Notes: generated by a model from the sequence alone, not told the origin. 40,378 nucleotides of DNA from Bacteroidota bacterium (GCA_023453665.1 JAEXTA010000163.1:1-40378), one strand, 5' to 3'. Positions 32,505-40,378 are shown, numbered from the stretch's first letter. Translations and numbers: made by a program.

Positions 32505-33813
32505 TATAGCAAAAATTCCTTTGTATGCCCAGAACTATCTCAGGAAATTTTCTGAAAAAGTTTATAATGTTGAAGCCAACAGCCATCGTACCTTTCACAA
32601 CATTATTGTAATCCCTTGTATTGCCGAATCTGAAAATATTAAGATTGTCTTGCCCTCTTTATTACAAAATGATTTACATTATCTAAACGATACCCTTATA
32701 TTATTTGTGATAAATAATTCAAAGTCCGCTTCTGATGAAGTAAAAAAAAATAATCTGCAATCCATAAACTATCTGAGAGATGAACTTCACAACAAAAACG
32801 ATACACGGCATATAGGTTTTATTGATGCCGCAACTCCCGGTAATGAAATGGATGATAAACATGCAGGAGTCGGACTTGCAAGAAAAATAGGGATGGATGC
32901 AGCCTTACTTCACTTTGACTATTCTTCACCAGATAATAATATTCTAATCTGTCTTGATGCAGATTGTAAAGTATCAGAGAATTATCTTAAAACAATTGTC
33001 GATGAATTTAACTTAAAAAACTTAACCGCAGCATCAATCAATTTTGAACATCCCGTCGATACGGAAATGAACACTGCTGATGCGATAATCTGCTACGAAC
33101 TTTTCCTGCGGTATTATGTTGTCGGATTAAAACTTGCCAACTCACCTTATGCATTTGAAACAATTGGTTCATCTATGGCTTGCGATGTTGAAAGTTACAT
33201 CAAGATCGGCGGAATGAATAAAAAGAAAGCCGCTGAAGATTTTTATTTTCTTGAAAAACTTTCAAAGGTTACAAATATTCATACAATAAAAAAACCATTG
33301 GTGTATCCTTCAGGCAGAAGAAGCTGGAGAGTACCATTCGGTACCGGGCAACGTGTAGGACGTTTTCTCGATAAGATAAAAGATGAATACCTTTTGTATG
33401 ATATAAGATCTTTCTTTGTTTTAAAACAATGGTTAGAATTATTTAATAATGCTGAATCAGCTCCATCGGAATTGCTGCAAGCATCAACTGAAATTTCAAA
33501 AGAGTTATACAGTTTTTTACTAAGTAATGATTTTGAAAACTCGCTGAACAAGATCATATCTAATTCAAAGAACGTTGGTCAGATAGAAAAACAAAAACGA
33601 AACTGGTTTGACGGCTTCCGTACTCTGAAACTTATTCATCATTTAAGAGATACAGAATTTCCTTTGGTTAATATGTTCGATGCGCTCGATAAAATATTTG
33701 ATTACTCTAACATTAGTAAACCGGATAGAAATATTACTGTTGAAATTCCTGGAATTGAATTACAAAAAGAATATCTTTTTAAACTTCGTAAACTGGAAAT
33801 GTCAATCGATTAA
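32494..33813 (+). CDS. GT-A fold glycosyltransferase (GT2-like), TTG start
   Basis: The start is taken as TTG at 32494, which has AGGA (32484-32487) six bases upstream; an earlier TTG at 32479 is in frame, and there is no ATG near. It overlaps the end of miaA by 11 bases, so translation is probably coupled. The 439-residue product has the GT2 order: a beta strand with NIIVIPCIAESENI, LLQN.LHYLNDTLILFVINNS, the metal-binding DADC (ICLDADCKVS), and EDFYFLEKL where GT2 enzymes carry the ED catalytic motif. The YPSGRRSWRVPFGTGQRVG segment is basic. No membrane segment. It probably transfers a sugar to a glycan or lipid carrier; donor and acceptor are unknown. Similar genes occur in glycan loci, but no other glycan gene adjoins. 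Confidence 0.82.
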   Translation: MQADIAKIPLYAQNYLRKFSEKVYNVEANSHRTFHNIIVIPCIAESENIKIVLPSLLQNDLHYLNDTLILFVINNSKSASDEVKKNNLQSINYLRDELHNKNDTRHIGFIDAATPGNEMDDKHAGVGLARKIGMDAALLHFDYSSPDNNILICLDADCKVSENYLKTIVDEFNLKNLTAASINFEHPVDTEMNTADAIICYELFLRYYVVGLKLANSPYAFETIGSSMACDVESYIKIGGMNKKKAAEDFYFLEKLSKVTNIHTIKKPLVYPSGRRSWRVPFGTGQRVGRFLDKIKDEYLLYDIRSFFVLKQWLELFNNAESAPSELLQASTEISKELYSFLLSNDFENSLNKIISNSKNVGQIEKQKRNWFDGFRTLKLIHHLRDTEFPLVNMFDALDKIFDYSNISKPDRNITVEIPGIELQKEYLFKLRKLEMSID

Positions 33814-33814
33814 G

Positions 33815-35287
33815 ATGATAATTAAAACATCACAGGATGAAATACAAAACTACCTTAGCGATGCTTCCAACTTTAAAGGATTTTGTGAATCGGTTTATAT
33901 CCCTGAAAATATTGATGAAGTAAAGAACATTCTCGCCACGGCAAATAAACTAAATACTTCTGTTACAATTTCGGGCAATGGTACCGGACTTACAGGCGCT
34001 CGCGTTCCGCAGGGTGGAATTGTCATTTCAACTGAAAGATTAAATAAAATTCACGAGATAAATGCTGACGAAAAATATGCCGTGGTTGAACCCGGTGTAA
34101 TGCTTTCAGAATTGCTGTCACAATTAAAGCAGATAAAACTACTTTATCCTCCGGATCCTACTGAGAAGAATTGTTTTATCGGGGGAACTATTGCAACAAA
34201 TGCTTCCGGTGAAAAAACTTTTCGGTACGGTTCAACACGCGATTATATTCTGGAGTTAGAAGTTATTCTTACAAATGGCGAAGCAGTGAATCTTAAACGA
34301 GGAGAAAAATTCGCCGATGGTTATAATATTATTTTGCAAACAGATCATAATTCCATTTACTCGTTTGATATTCCTGAAACAGTATTATCATTAACAAAAA
34401 ATGCTGCAGGATATTACTGCCATAAGAACATGGACATCATTGACCTATTTATTGGTTCAGAAGGAACGCTTGGAGTTGTGACGAAAGCAAAGTTAAAACT
34501 TCTTCCTTATCCTGAAAAAATAATTTCATGTGTAAGTTTTTTTATGAATGAAAATGACGCTCTTTCATTCATTAATGAAGCAAGAGTTTTATCGCGTATG
34601 AATATTTCGGGGTTTTCCACTTCATCAATCAATGCGCTCGCATTAGAATTTTTTGATAGCAACTCATTAAAATTTTTGTTTAATGATTATCCGAATATTC
34701 CCGAATTATCCGGCGCTGCGGTCTGGTTCGAACAGGAAACAAATATTATTGGCGAAGAAACGGTTCTTGATGAATGGACAAACCTTATCAAAAAGCATAA
34801 TGGTAATACTGAAAATGTATGGTTCGCTTTCTCTGAATCCGAAGCTGAAAAAATTCAAAAATTCCGACATTCAATTTCTGCAAATGTAAATGAGTTTATA
34901 ACAAGAAATAATTTTCGCAAACTGGGGACGGATGTTGCAGTGCCGGATGAATCTTTCAATGCTCTATATCATTATTCAAAAAAGATTGCTGAAGAAAAAA
35001 ACATAAACTATGTTGTGTATGGTCATTTCGGAAATTCACATATGCATTTTAATTTTCTACCTGAAACCGAAGACGAGTTTATAATAAGCAAAGAGTTGTA
35101 TAATAATATTTGTCTGAAAGCTATTGAATTGAAAGGGACTGTCAGCGCGGAACACGGGCTTGGAAAAGTAAAACATGATTATCTAAAACTGATGTATGGT
35201 GATGATGATGTTAAAAAGATGCTCGCGATTAAAAAAGTCCTCGATCCAAATTTGATTTTATGTAAAGGAAACTTGTTCAATCTATAA
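33815..35287 (+). CDS. FAD-binding oxidoreductase (glycolate oxidase GlcD / D-lactate dehydrogenase family)
   Basis: The start is ATG at 33815, one base after the previous stop; the longer open frame from 33680 runs back through the glycosyltransferase gene and is rejected. Product 490 residues. Residues about 20-200 are the PCMH FAD-binding domain (SVTISGNGTGLTGARVPQGG, VEPGVMLSEL, YPPDPTEKNCFIGGTIATNASG), and the C-terminal domain ends HFGNSHMHFNFLP and VSAEHGLGKVKHDYL, the usual GlcD/LldD substrate residues. It oxidises a 2-hydroxy acid such as D-lactate or glycolate, passing electrons to a partner; the exact substrate is inferred. The GlcE/GlcF partners and an iron-sulphur C-terminal domain are absent here, so it is the short type. 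Confidence 0.92.
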   Translation: MIIKTSQDEIQNYLSDASNFKGFCESVYIPENIDEVKNILATANKLNTSVTISGNGTGLTGARVPQGGIVISTERLNKIHEINADEKYAVVEPGVMLSELLSQLKQIKLLYPPDPTEKNCFIGGTIATNASGEKTFRYGSTRDYILELEVILTNGEAVNLKRGEKFADGYNIILQTDHNSIYSFDIPETVLSLTKNAAGYYCHKNMDIIDLFIGSEGTLGVVTKAKLKLLPYPEKIISCVSFFMNENDALSFINEARVLSRMNISGFSTSSINALALEFFDSNSLKFLFNDYPNIPELSGAAVWFEQETNIIGEETVLDEWTNLIKKHNGNTENVWFAFSESEAEKIQKFRHSISANVNEFITRNNFRKLGTDVAVPDESFNALYHYSKKIAEEKNINYVVYGHFGNSHMHFNFLPETEDEFIISKELYNNICLKAIELKGTVSAEHGLGKVKHDYLKLMYGDDDVKKMLAIKKVLDPNLILCKGNLFNL

Positions 35288-35302
35288 TCAGATATACTTT
35301 GA

Positions 35303-35332
35303 CACATTGAGTGGCATTGCCATCGAAGTGTG
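35303..35332. terminator. Weak hairpin between convergent genes
   Basis: CACATTGAGTGGC and GCCATCGAAGTGTG fold around an ATT loop, with TGGC/GCCA and CACA/TGTG paired and a mismatched middle. It lies between the convergent FAD oxidoreductase and YgjP-like genes and could stop both, but it has no T-run. Confidence 0.3.
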
Positions 35333-35352
35333 ACGGTACAACGTAAATTTAT

Positions 35353-36039
35353 TCACTCACAATATTTTAATGCTCTTAGCCTTACAACAAACTTTTTATA
35401 CTCCGGAATTATTTCTCCCACCAGCCTCCAGAATTTTTTTGAATGATTCATCTCCTTCAAATGACAAAGCTCGTGTACTATCACATAATCAATTACATCT
35501 TTATCAAACTTCATCAATCTTGAATTGAAGGATAAAGAACCATTCGCCGAACAGCTTCCCCAGCGGCTTTTCTGGCTTCTGATTGTAACTCGTTTATAAT
35601 TGAACCCGAATTGCACTGCTAACTTTGCAGTCCGCACCGGAATGTATTCCGTTGCTTCCTGCTTTAGCCACATTTCAAAAAGATCGGTTACTGTTAAAGA
35701 ATTTTCACCGGGAGAAATAATGTTCAACACATTTTCATTTAATCTGAATTGATTGTTTATACTGAACATATCAAACGATTGAACAACATTTAGTTTTCTT
35801 CCCAGGTAATAAAATTCTTTTTTCTGCTGACGGTTTGATAAATGTTTGAGAATCCATTTACTATGCCGTGTAAGAATTTCACTTATGGAATCTTCCTTTA
35901 TCCGTTTAGGAATCCGTACCTCAAGCTCGCCCAACACATTTACATACAACCGGATATTCTTACTGCGATTATTGCGAATAACTTTGTAAGGTATTGACTG
36001 CTTCGATAATTCAATTGTTTTTGTTGTGTTTTTGTTCAT
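35353..36039 (-). CDS. YgjP/SprT-like metal-dependent hydrolase (M48-like, DUF45)
   Basis: The start at 36039 is preferred to 36108 because it has AAGG five bases upstream and the longer frame adds a 23-residue tail not typical of the family. Product 228 residues. The zinc motif is HELCHLKEMNHSKKFW (two His and Glu of HExxH plus a third His) about 40 residues from the C-terminus, preceded by SQKSRWGSCSANGSLSFN, the conserved YgjP block. No signal peptide, so it is a cytoplasmic putative zinc peptidase, often next to restriction or stress genes; here it neighbours the FAD oxidoreductase (convergent) and a repeat region. The substrate is unknown. Confidence 0.9.
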   Translation of the reverse strand: MNKNTTKTIELSKQSIPYKVIRNNRSKNIRLYVNVLGELEVRIPKRIKEDSISEILTRHSKWILKHLSNRQQKKEFYYLGRKLNVVQSFDMFSINNQFRLNENVLNIISPGENSLTVTDLFEMWLKQEATEYIPVRTAKLAVQFGFNYKRVTIRSQKSRWGSCSANGSLSFNSRLMKFDKDVIDYVIVHELCHLKEMNHSKKFWRLVGEIIPEYKKFVVRLRALKYCE

Positions 36040-36111
36040 TAACCTTGAGGTTAGTTTAGTATTCCATTTTGATACCTCTATGCACAATACTAAATAATAG
36101 TACTCCAAACA

Positions 36112-36216
36112 TCGTCATGCTGAACTTGTTTCAGCATCTGACTTTTTCGGTATCAATTATTCATTTTAGTTAAGAAGAAGAACCTGAACCAAGTTCAGGT
36201 TGACAAATAGGATGAC
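36112..36216. repeat. Interspersed palindromic repeat, GTCATGCTGAACTTG type
   Basis: A left half GTCATGCTGAACTTGTTTCAG (36114 on) contains hairpin GCTGAA-CTTGT-TTCAGC (36119-36135); a right half contains CCTGAAC-CAA-GTTCAGG (36183-36199), with GTCAT at 36114-36118 facing ATGAC at 36212-36216. I recognise the motif as a common dispersed repeat in Bacteroidota genomes; here it occupies nearly all of the gap between the YgjP-like gene and cysS. The pattern suggests a miniature mobile or REP-like element, either whole or decayed. Confidence 0.65.
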
Positions 36217-36269
36217 TTGCACCAGCTCATTTGTTAAGTTATAAGCAAAATGACTGTGCACAAATATCA

Positions 36270-37685
36270 TCATTTCCCCTTTTTATAACTCGTCTTCTCC
36301 TTAGAGTCCTGTAAGATAATCCCAAGCACTTTCAACTCATCTCTTATCTTGTCCGATAGTGCATAATTTTTCGAAAGCTTTGCATCGTTTCTCAGATTGA
36401 TCAGTAATTCAATAAGACTGTTCTCCAATGCAGCATCACCGGTTACAGCTTGTTCATCAAAGTTTAATATTCCCAAAACTCCTGACGCTGTTCTTTCAAG
36501 AAAACTTTTTACCGATTTATAAAACTCAGATGAATGATGTTCACTCTCAGCTAAAACCTTATTCACTTCTTTAACAAAATCAAAAATTACGGCAACGGCT
36601 TGCGGCGAATTAAAATCATCTTCCATCGCTGACTTAAAAGCTGATTCATACTTATCAAAATCAAATTGAGTTTTATCTTTTGAATCACTTCCGCTTTTAA
36701 TTTTTTCTTCGATACGTTCTGCAAGTGTGTTCAGTTTCTCCAATCCCTTTTGAGCCGATGCAAGCAGTTCCTCACTAAAGTTAAGAGGACCTCCATAATG
36801 AGCCTGTGCAAAGAACATTCTCAATGCTTCGGCGGAATATTTTTTTAATATATCTCTCGCGGTAAAAAAATTGCCGAGTGACTTCGACATCTTTTCATCA
36901 TTGATGTTAAGGAATCCAAAATGTATCCAGTAATTAACAAACTTCTTTCCTGTTGATGCTTCGCTCTGCGCAATTTCATTTTCGTGATGCGGGAAAATGA
37001 GATCATTACCGCCGGCATGTATATCAAAAGTTTCACCGAGATGTTTGCAACTCATTGCAGAACATTCAATATGCCAGCCCGGTCTGCCGTTTCCCCAGGG
37101 ACTTTCCCAGTAAGGCTCGCCTTCTTTTGCTTTTTTCCACAATGAAAAGTCTAACGGATTTTTTTTCTCCTCGTTTATCTCAATGCGTGCACCGGATTCA
37201 AGGTCATCAATATTTTTTCCGCTTAATTTACCGTAACCCTTAAACTTGTTCACATCATAAAAAACATTTCCATTAATGTTGTAAGCAAAACCTTGGTCAA
37301 CAAGGTTCTTGATGAGATTGATAATCTCGTTCATGTGCAGTGTTGCTTTTGGATAAACATCAGCAGGTTTTATTTTAAGTCTGTGAATGTCTTCCATAAA
37401 AGCATCGGCATATTTTTCAGCGACTAATCTTGATTCCTTTTTCTCTTCAATGGACTTCTTAATTATTTTATCATCAACATCCGTAAGATTCATAACGAAC
37501 TTTACCTTGTAGCCGCTGTATTCCAAAAACCTTCTGATGATATCGCTCATAATAAATGAACGCGCATTACCGACGTGGAAGTAATCATAAACAGTGGGTC
37601 CGCACACATACATTCTTACCAACGATGGATCTATGGGAATGAATTCTTCTTTTTTCTTTGTCAGTGTATTGTAAACTGAGATCAT
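36270..37685 (-). CDS. cysS: Cysteinyl-tRNA synthetase
   Basis: A 471-residue class I synthetase that charges tRNA(Cys) with cysteine. HVGN in YDYFHVGNARSFIMSD stands in the HIGH position and KMSKS in NDEKMSKSLGNFF completes the active site. The zinc ligands include Cys in VCGPTVYDY and in HIECSAMSCKHLG, plus downstream His residues; the latter motif binds the cysteine thiol. Length and domains match E. coli CysS (461). Start is at an ATG without strong Shine-Dalgarno. Monocistronic; the repeat at 36112-36216 lies after its stop. Gene identity is secure. Confidence 0.97.
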   Translation of the reverse strand: MISVYNTLTKKKEEFIPIDPSLVRMYVCGPTVYDYFHVGNARSFIMSDIIRRFLEYSGYKVKFVMNLTDVDDKIIKKSIEEKKESRLVAEKYADAFMEDIHRLKIKPADVYPKATLHMNEIINLIKNLVDQGFAYNINGNVFYDVNKFKGYGKLSGKNIDDLESGARIEINEEKKNPLDFSLWKKAKEGEPYWESPWGNGRPGWHIECSAMSCKHLGETFDIHAGGNDLIFPHHENEIAQSEASTGKKFVNYWIHFGFLNINDEKMSKSLGNFFTARDILKKYSAEALRMFFAQAHYGGPLNFSEELLASAQKGLEKLNTLAERIEEKIKSGSDSKDKTQFDFDKYESAFKSAMEDDFNSPQAVAVIFDFVKEVNKVLAESEHHSSEFYKSVKSFLERTASGVLGILNFDEQAVTGDAALENSLIELLINLRNDAKLSKNYALSDKIRDELKVLGIILQDSKEKTSYKKGK

Positions 37686-37828
37686 ATTATAACCTTATAA
37701 TTCCTGAGTTTTGATGTTCAAATATATGAAGTATGCGGGAGAATTGTTAAAGCGTGCACCTTGTAAAAACAACCTCACCCAATCTCCATCTCCATAAAAA
37801 GTTGAGGAAGGAATAGGGATATAAATTA

Positions 37829-38803
37829 CTAAAGCAGCTTCATCAGTTCTTTCATATCCTCCGGAAGTTCCGAGTTGAAGAGAACAAATTTATTTGTGTG
37901 CGGATGAATAAATCCAAGTGTCTTTGCGTGAAGTGCCTGCCGTGTCATTAACTCCAAAAGATTTTGTACGCGGCTTTTTATTTTAGGAAGCGATGAACCA
38001 TAAACCAATTCCCTTCCGCCATAAGCAGGATCACCAAACACAGGGTGATGCATTGATGAAAGGTGAACGCGTATCTGGTGTGTTCTTCCTGTTTTCAAAT
38101 TCAGTTTTATTAATGATGTGAAATCATATTCCTGTTTTACTTCATAGTATGTGATTGCCTGTTTCCCTTCTTCATCACTTACAGTAAATTTTTTTCTGTC
38201 CTTTTTACTCCTTGTGATGAGTGTATCGATCATTCCCGCTTTCTTGTTAAAAATTCCCCATACAATTGCCCAGTATTCTCTTTCAATTTCATGCCGCGAA
38301 AACTGTTCGCCGAGTTTTGCGTGTGTCCAGTCATCTTTAGCTACAACAAGAAGTCCGCTTGTATCTTTATCGATACGGTGAACAATACCCGGTCTATCTG
38401 ATTCATTAGCGGAACTTAATTTTTTTGTGTGATGAAGAAGCGCGTTAACAAGTGTGCCTGTGTAGTTTGCGTAACCGGGATGTGCTACCATTCCCGGCGG
38501 TTTGTTCACTATTATGAGGTAATCATCTTCATAAACTATGTCGAGAGGTATTGCTTCGGGTTCGTTGAATTCAGGTCGAGGCGAGATTGGTTGTACTGCT
38601 TCTATTATATCATTCGCCTGTACAAGATGACTTGCCTTAACAACTTTTCCGTTCACTTTAACATAACCGGCTTCGATCAGTTTCTGAACTTTAGATCTTG
38701 TTGCGTTCTCAATTGTGTTGGTAAGAAAAAGATCTATCCTTTGCGGACGTTTACCATCCGGCAGCTCAAAACGGAATTTCTTTTCCTTTATCAGGTTGGT
38801 CAT
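37829..38803 (-). CDS. RluD-family 23S rRNA pseudouridine synthase
   Basis: A 324-residue pseudouridine synthase. Residues about 20-70 are an S4 RNA-binding domain (RIDLFLTNT, RSKVQKLIEAGYVKVNG). The catalytic Asp is Asp145 in VHRIDKDTSGLLVVAKDD, with DRPGIVHRID preceding and the end LKTGRTHQIRVHLSSM. RluD isomerises helix 69 uridines of 23S rRNA; close relatives RluC and RluA differ, so the precise target is inferred. Its first 38 bases overlap the 3' end of the lspA copy at 38766-39476. The co-directional order DksA, LspA, LspA, RluD resembles that of Bacteroidota. Confidence 0.92.
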   Translation of the reverse strand: MTNLIKEKKFRFELPDGKRPQRIDLFLTNTIENATRSKVQKLIEAGYVKVNGKVVKASHLVQANDIIEAVQPISPRPEFNEPEAIPLDIVYEDDYLIIVNKPPGMVAHPGYANYTGTLVNALLHHTKKLSSANESDRPGIVHRIDKDTSGLLVVAKDDWTHAKLGEQFSRHEIEREYWAIVWGIFNKKAGMIDTLITRSKKDRKKFTVSDEEGKQAITYYEVKQEYDFTSLIKLNLKTGRTHQIRVHLSSMHHPVFGDPAYGGRELVYGSSLPKIKSRVQNLLELMTRQALHAKTLGFIHPHTNKFVLFNSELPEDMKELMKLL

Positions 38804-39476
38804 TTGCTGAATCGTTTTTTTCTGTCAGATCATTTTTTGAATCAACTGTTTCTTCGATAGTCTGAGATGATGAATTTGATTCATTTATTATTTCATCTGC
38901 TGCACTTTCAACAGCAGGTTCAGATTCTTCAACCGCTTTATTATGATGTTTGTAGAATGTGATAAGTATAAGTACACCGATAGTAACCGCAGCATCAGCA
39001 ATATTAAATATGGGCCAGCGGTCATAACTTCTGCCTAAAATTGTAACATCAAAAAAGTCAAAATCTAAAAAGTCAACAACTCTTCCGTAGAATAGACCGG
39101 CATAATCAAACCATACTCCGTAAAATATCCTGTCAATAAGATTTCCTACAGCTCCGCCAAGTATAAATGCAAGTGCAATTCTTAAACTAAGTTTTTGTGT
39201 TCGGACAACAAATATGTAGATAACAAGACCTATACTGGCAACAAGTGAAAACAGGGAAACATAAAATTTCCAGTTTAAACCAGGATCAAACCCGAATGCC
39301 ATACCGGGGTTTTCTATAAATGTAAGTCTGAAAAAATCTCCCAGCACAGGAATTCGCTGTCCGTGGTACATTCCTTCGTAATTAAGATTAATAAACGGAA
39401 TTGAAAATCCTTTAACGAGAAGTTTTGTTACCTGGTCGATAAGAACAACGAAGAAGGATAAATATAATACTCTCAA
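38766..39476 (-). CDS. lspA: Lipoprotein signal peptidase (signal peptidase II), copy 2
   Basis: A 236-residue membrane aspartic peptidase that removes signal peptides from lipoproteins. Four hydrophobic segments (about residues 3-22, 70-92, 97-118, 155-175). Catalytic Asp115 (GNLIDRIF) and Asp161 (FNIADAAV) are present, as are VLIDQVTKLLV and NPGMAFGF. The C-terminal 50 residues after the last membrane segment are an acidic Glu/Asp/Ser/Asn tail, not needed in LspA and longer than usual. It starts one base after a related gene (39478-40065) and overlaps the rluD-like gene by 38 bases. All active-site residues are kept, so it may be functional. Confidence 0.93.
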   Translation of the reverse strand: MRVLYLSFFVVLIDQVTKLLVKGFSIPFINLNYEGMYHGQRIPVLGDFFRLTFIENPGMAFGFDPGLNWKFYVSLFSLVASIGLVIYIFVVRTQKLSLRIALAFILGGAVGNLIDRIFYGVWFDYAGLFYGRVVDFLDFDFFDVTILGRSYDRWPIFNIADAAVTIGVLILITFYKHHNKAVEESEPAVESAADEIINESNSSSQTIEETVDSKNDLTEKNDSANDQPDKGKEIPF

Positions 39477-39477
39477 A

Positions 39478-40065
39478 TCAGTCCTGGTTTTCTGTAACTA
39501 TGTTTGATTCGTCAACTGAAATTTTTTCTTCCGCAGGTTTTCGCATTGAGACAAGAAGTATGACAACACCTAGTGAAACAGCTGCATCGGCAATATTGAA
39601 TATGTAAGTACCTATTGTATTATTGAAAAGAAATAGTTCAAATATTCTTATATCAAAAAAATCAACAACACTTCCGTGGAATAGAGGTGTGTAGTTGAAT
39701 AATAATCCATAAAAAGTTCTGTCAATTAAATTTCCTATTGCACCGCCAAGTATCAATGCAATCGCCAGCCGTGATGAAAATTTATGAGCCCTGATTACAT
39801 AAAGGTAAACAAACAACCCTATACATGCTGCGAGTGTAAGAATTGAAATCACTGTTTTTAAATCTGTTCCGGGATTTATTCCAAAAGCTATTCCGGGGTT
39901 TTCAACAAAGGTTATGTTAAAAACATCACCCCAAACGGGATTTCGCTGACCGTGACTCAGTCCCTGCCAGTGTATTCCAATCGACGGTATTGAAATACCC
40001 CTTACAAAAAGCTTAGATACCTGGTCAATCAAAACAATTAGTAGCGTAACACTCAATACTTTCAA
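39478..40065 (-). CDS. lspA: Lipoprotein signal peptidase (signal peptidase II), copy 1
   Basis: A 195-residue signal peptidase II. Asp115 (GNLIDRTF) and Asp160 (FNIADAAV) form the catalytic pair; LIDQVSKLFV and VENPGIAFGI are the other conserved segments. It is clearly paralogous to the gene that follows one base later: the first 120 residues share the same layout (SHGQRNPVWGD and YHGQRIPVLGD, both followed by NPG.AFG). Its loop between the active aspartates is longer by several residues at the periplasmic side (IFELFLFNNTIG). Tail is short. The two copies probably mature different lipoprotein sets or are a recent duplicate kept for dosage. Confidence 0.94.
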   Translation of the reverse strand: MKVLSVTLLIVLIDQVSKLFVRGISIPSIGIHWQGLSHGQRNPVWGDVFNITFVENPGIAFGINPGTDLKTVISILTLAACIGLFVYLYVIRAHKFSSRLAIALILGGAIGNLIDRTFYGLLFNYTPLFHGSVVDFFDIRIFELFLFNNTIGTYIFNIADAAVSLGVVILLVSMRKPAEEKISVDESNIVTENQD

Positions 40066-40119
40066 TTATTACCTTAGCTTTGCAGACATATTTTTCTGCT
40101 AAATCATAAAATCGTTAGT

Positions 40120-40378
40120 TTATTTTTTTTCCTGGCGCTGTTTTATTGGCAGACACAGCTGGCTATGAGGAACAGCTTCAAGTCTGGCTTTAGGAATCAG
40201 CGGACAGGTATCACATAGATGCTGTGGTTCTTCAATACATTCAATACAAATACCATATGTGCCTGCTTCAATTCTTTTTAACGCATCTTCAAGGTAACCG
40301 AGGAACTTATTTTCTCGCTGTGCGTAGAGAAAAGTTTTTTCTCTTTCCATTGCGTCTGTTCCCTGTTCTGCCATATGC
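40120..40378 (-). CDS. DksA/TraR-type zinc-finger protein, partial
   Basis: Partial: the frame is open past the right edge (a codon for His precedes the apparent ATG at 40374). The 84-residue visible end has the family pattern: a helix with the AEQGTDAMEREKTFLYAQREN opening (the D..ADxA/ME block), LEDALKRIEAGTYGICIEC, then RLEAVPHSQLC. DksA binds the RNA polymerase secondary channel and works with ppGpp. The zinc finger is odd: the usual fourth Cys is lost (CLPI, not CxxC), while an inserted HLCDTCPLIP brings two new cysteines, giving CxxCx7CxxC plus Cys. Followed by lspA copies after 54 bases. Confidence 0.85.
   Translation of the reverse strand, partial: HMAEQGTDAMEREKTFLYAQRENKFLGYLEDALKRIEAGTYGICIECIEEPQHLCDTCPLIPKARLEAVPHSQLCLPIKQRQEKK

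Noticed and set aside
33680..33814. Extended N-terminus of the FAD oxidoreductase
   Set aside because: The extra 45 codons lie wholly inside the glycosyltransferase gene; the ATG at 33815 fits the family start.
37730..37820. CCTCACCCAATCTCC wording after the rluD-like gene, like a dispersed hairpin repeat
   Set aside because: The right arm does not complement the left well enough; at best a decayed copy.
38429..38860. 143-residue plus-strand open frame opposite rluD and lspA
   Set aside because: Antisense to conserved genes on the minus strand and low in plausible domains.
1..40378. CRISPR arrays, tRNA or rRNA genes, integrase or phage module
   Set aside because: No repeat-spacer pattern, no tRNA-like cloverleaf in the gaps, no integrase; the single Bro-N gene is not accompanied by other phage genes.

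Overview
This window is an AT-rich, gene-dense chromosomal segment from a Gram-negative bacterium of the Bacteroidota/Chlorobi/Ignavibacteria group. The clearest evidence is two secreted proteins with a C-terminal type IX secretion (T9SS) sorting domain carrying the YPNPFNPST signature and a terminal MLLIK or MILIK. Other pointers are lipoproteins with LIGC lipoboxes, outer-membrane porin-like proteins, a LytTR regulator and many weak Shine-Dalgarno sites. The exact lineage is inference; an Ignavibacteria-like genome fits best. I see no rRNA, tRNA, CRISPR array, insertion sequence or prophage.

Layout. 1-442: 5' part of a parvulin/SurA-like foldase gene (minus strand). 809-4529: secreted DPP-IV peptidase, then a secreted cyclophilin with a T9SS tail. 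4600-5367: LytTR regulator with a degenerate receiver. 5650-7642: TorF-type porin and Amt ammonium transporter. 7753-9438: EttA. 9489-11561: VIT/vWA surface protein with a T9SS tail. 11743-12369: lipoprotein. 12445-16593 (minus): archaeal-type Glu-tRNA(Gln) amidotransferase genes gatE and gatD with a Bro-N/DinD-like gene tightly coupled between them. 16701-17924: secreted C1 peptidase. 18274-19044: FkbM methyltransferase. 19087-20436: class V aminotransferase. 20633-22864: GH20 hexosaminidase. 22893-23780: unknown protein. 23911-24687: NRDE protein. 24678-26543: secreted GH13 amylase. 26647-27402: TPR protein.

27399-29522 (minus) is a run of alkA-like glycosylase, ECF sigma factor, zinc anti-sigma factor, FmdB zinc ribbon and rhodanese lipoprotein. 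29570-35287 (plus) is a run of CNBD-GAF histidine-kinase-like protein, miaA, GT2-like glycosyltransferase and GlcD-like FAD oxidoreductase. 35353-36039 is a YgjP-type metallopeptidase. 36270-37685 is cysS. 37829-40378 (minus) is a DksA/TraR-type zinc-finger gene, two tandem lspA genes and an rluD-type pseudouridine synthase.

Functionally the window mixes translation and tRNA housekeeping (gatDE, ettA, miaA, cysS, rluD), envelope biogenesis and lipoprotein maturation (lspA x2, parvulin-like protein), scavenging of peptides and glycans by secreted enzymes (S9, C1, GH20, GH13), and ammonium uptake. The most notable items are gatE-broN-gatD, a histidine-kinase-like protein with Ser in place of the phosphoacceptor His, a LytTR regulator without the receiver acidic pocket, duplicated lspA, and a rearranged DksA zinc finger. 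Start codons were moved from the longest open frame for six genes where a signal peptide, ribosome-binding site or neighbour overlap favoured a shorter form; these are stated in the entries.
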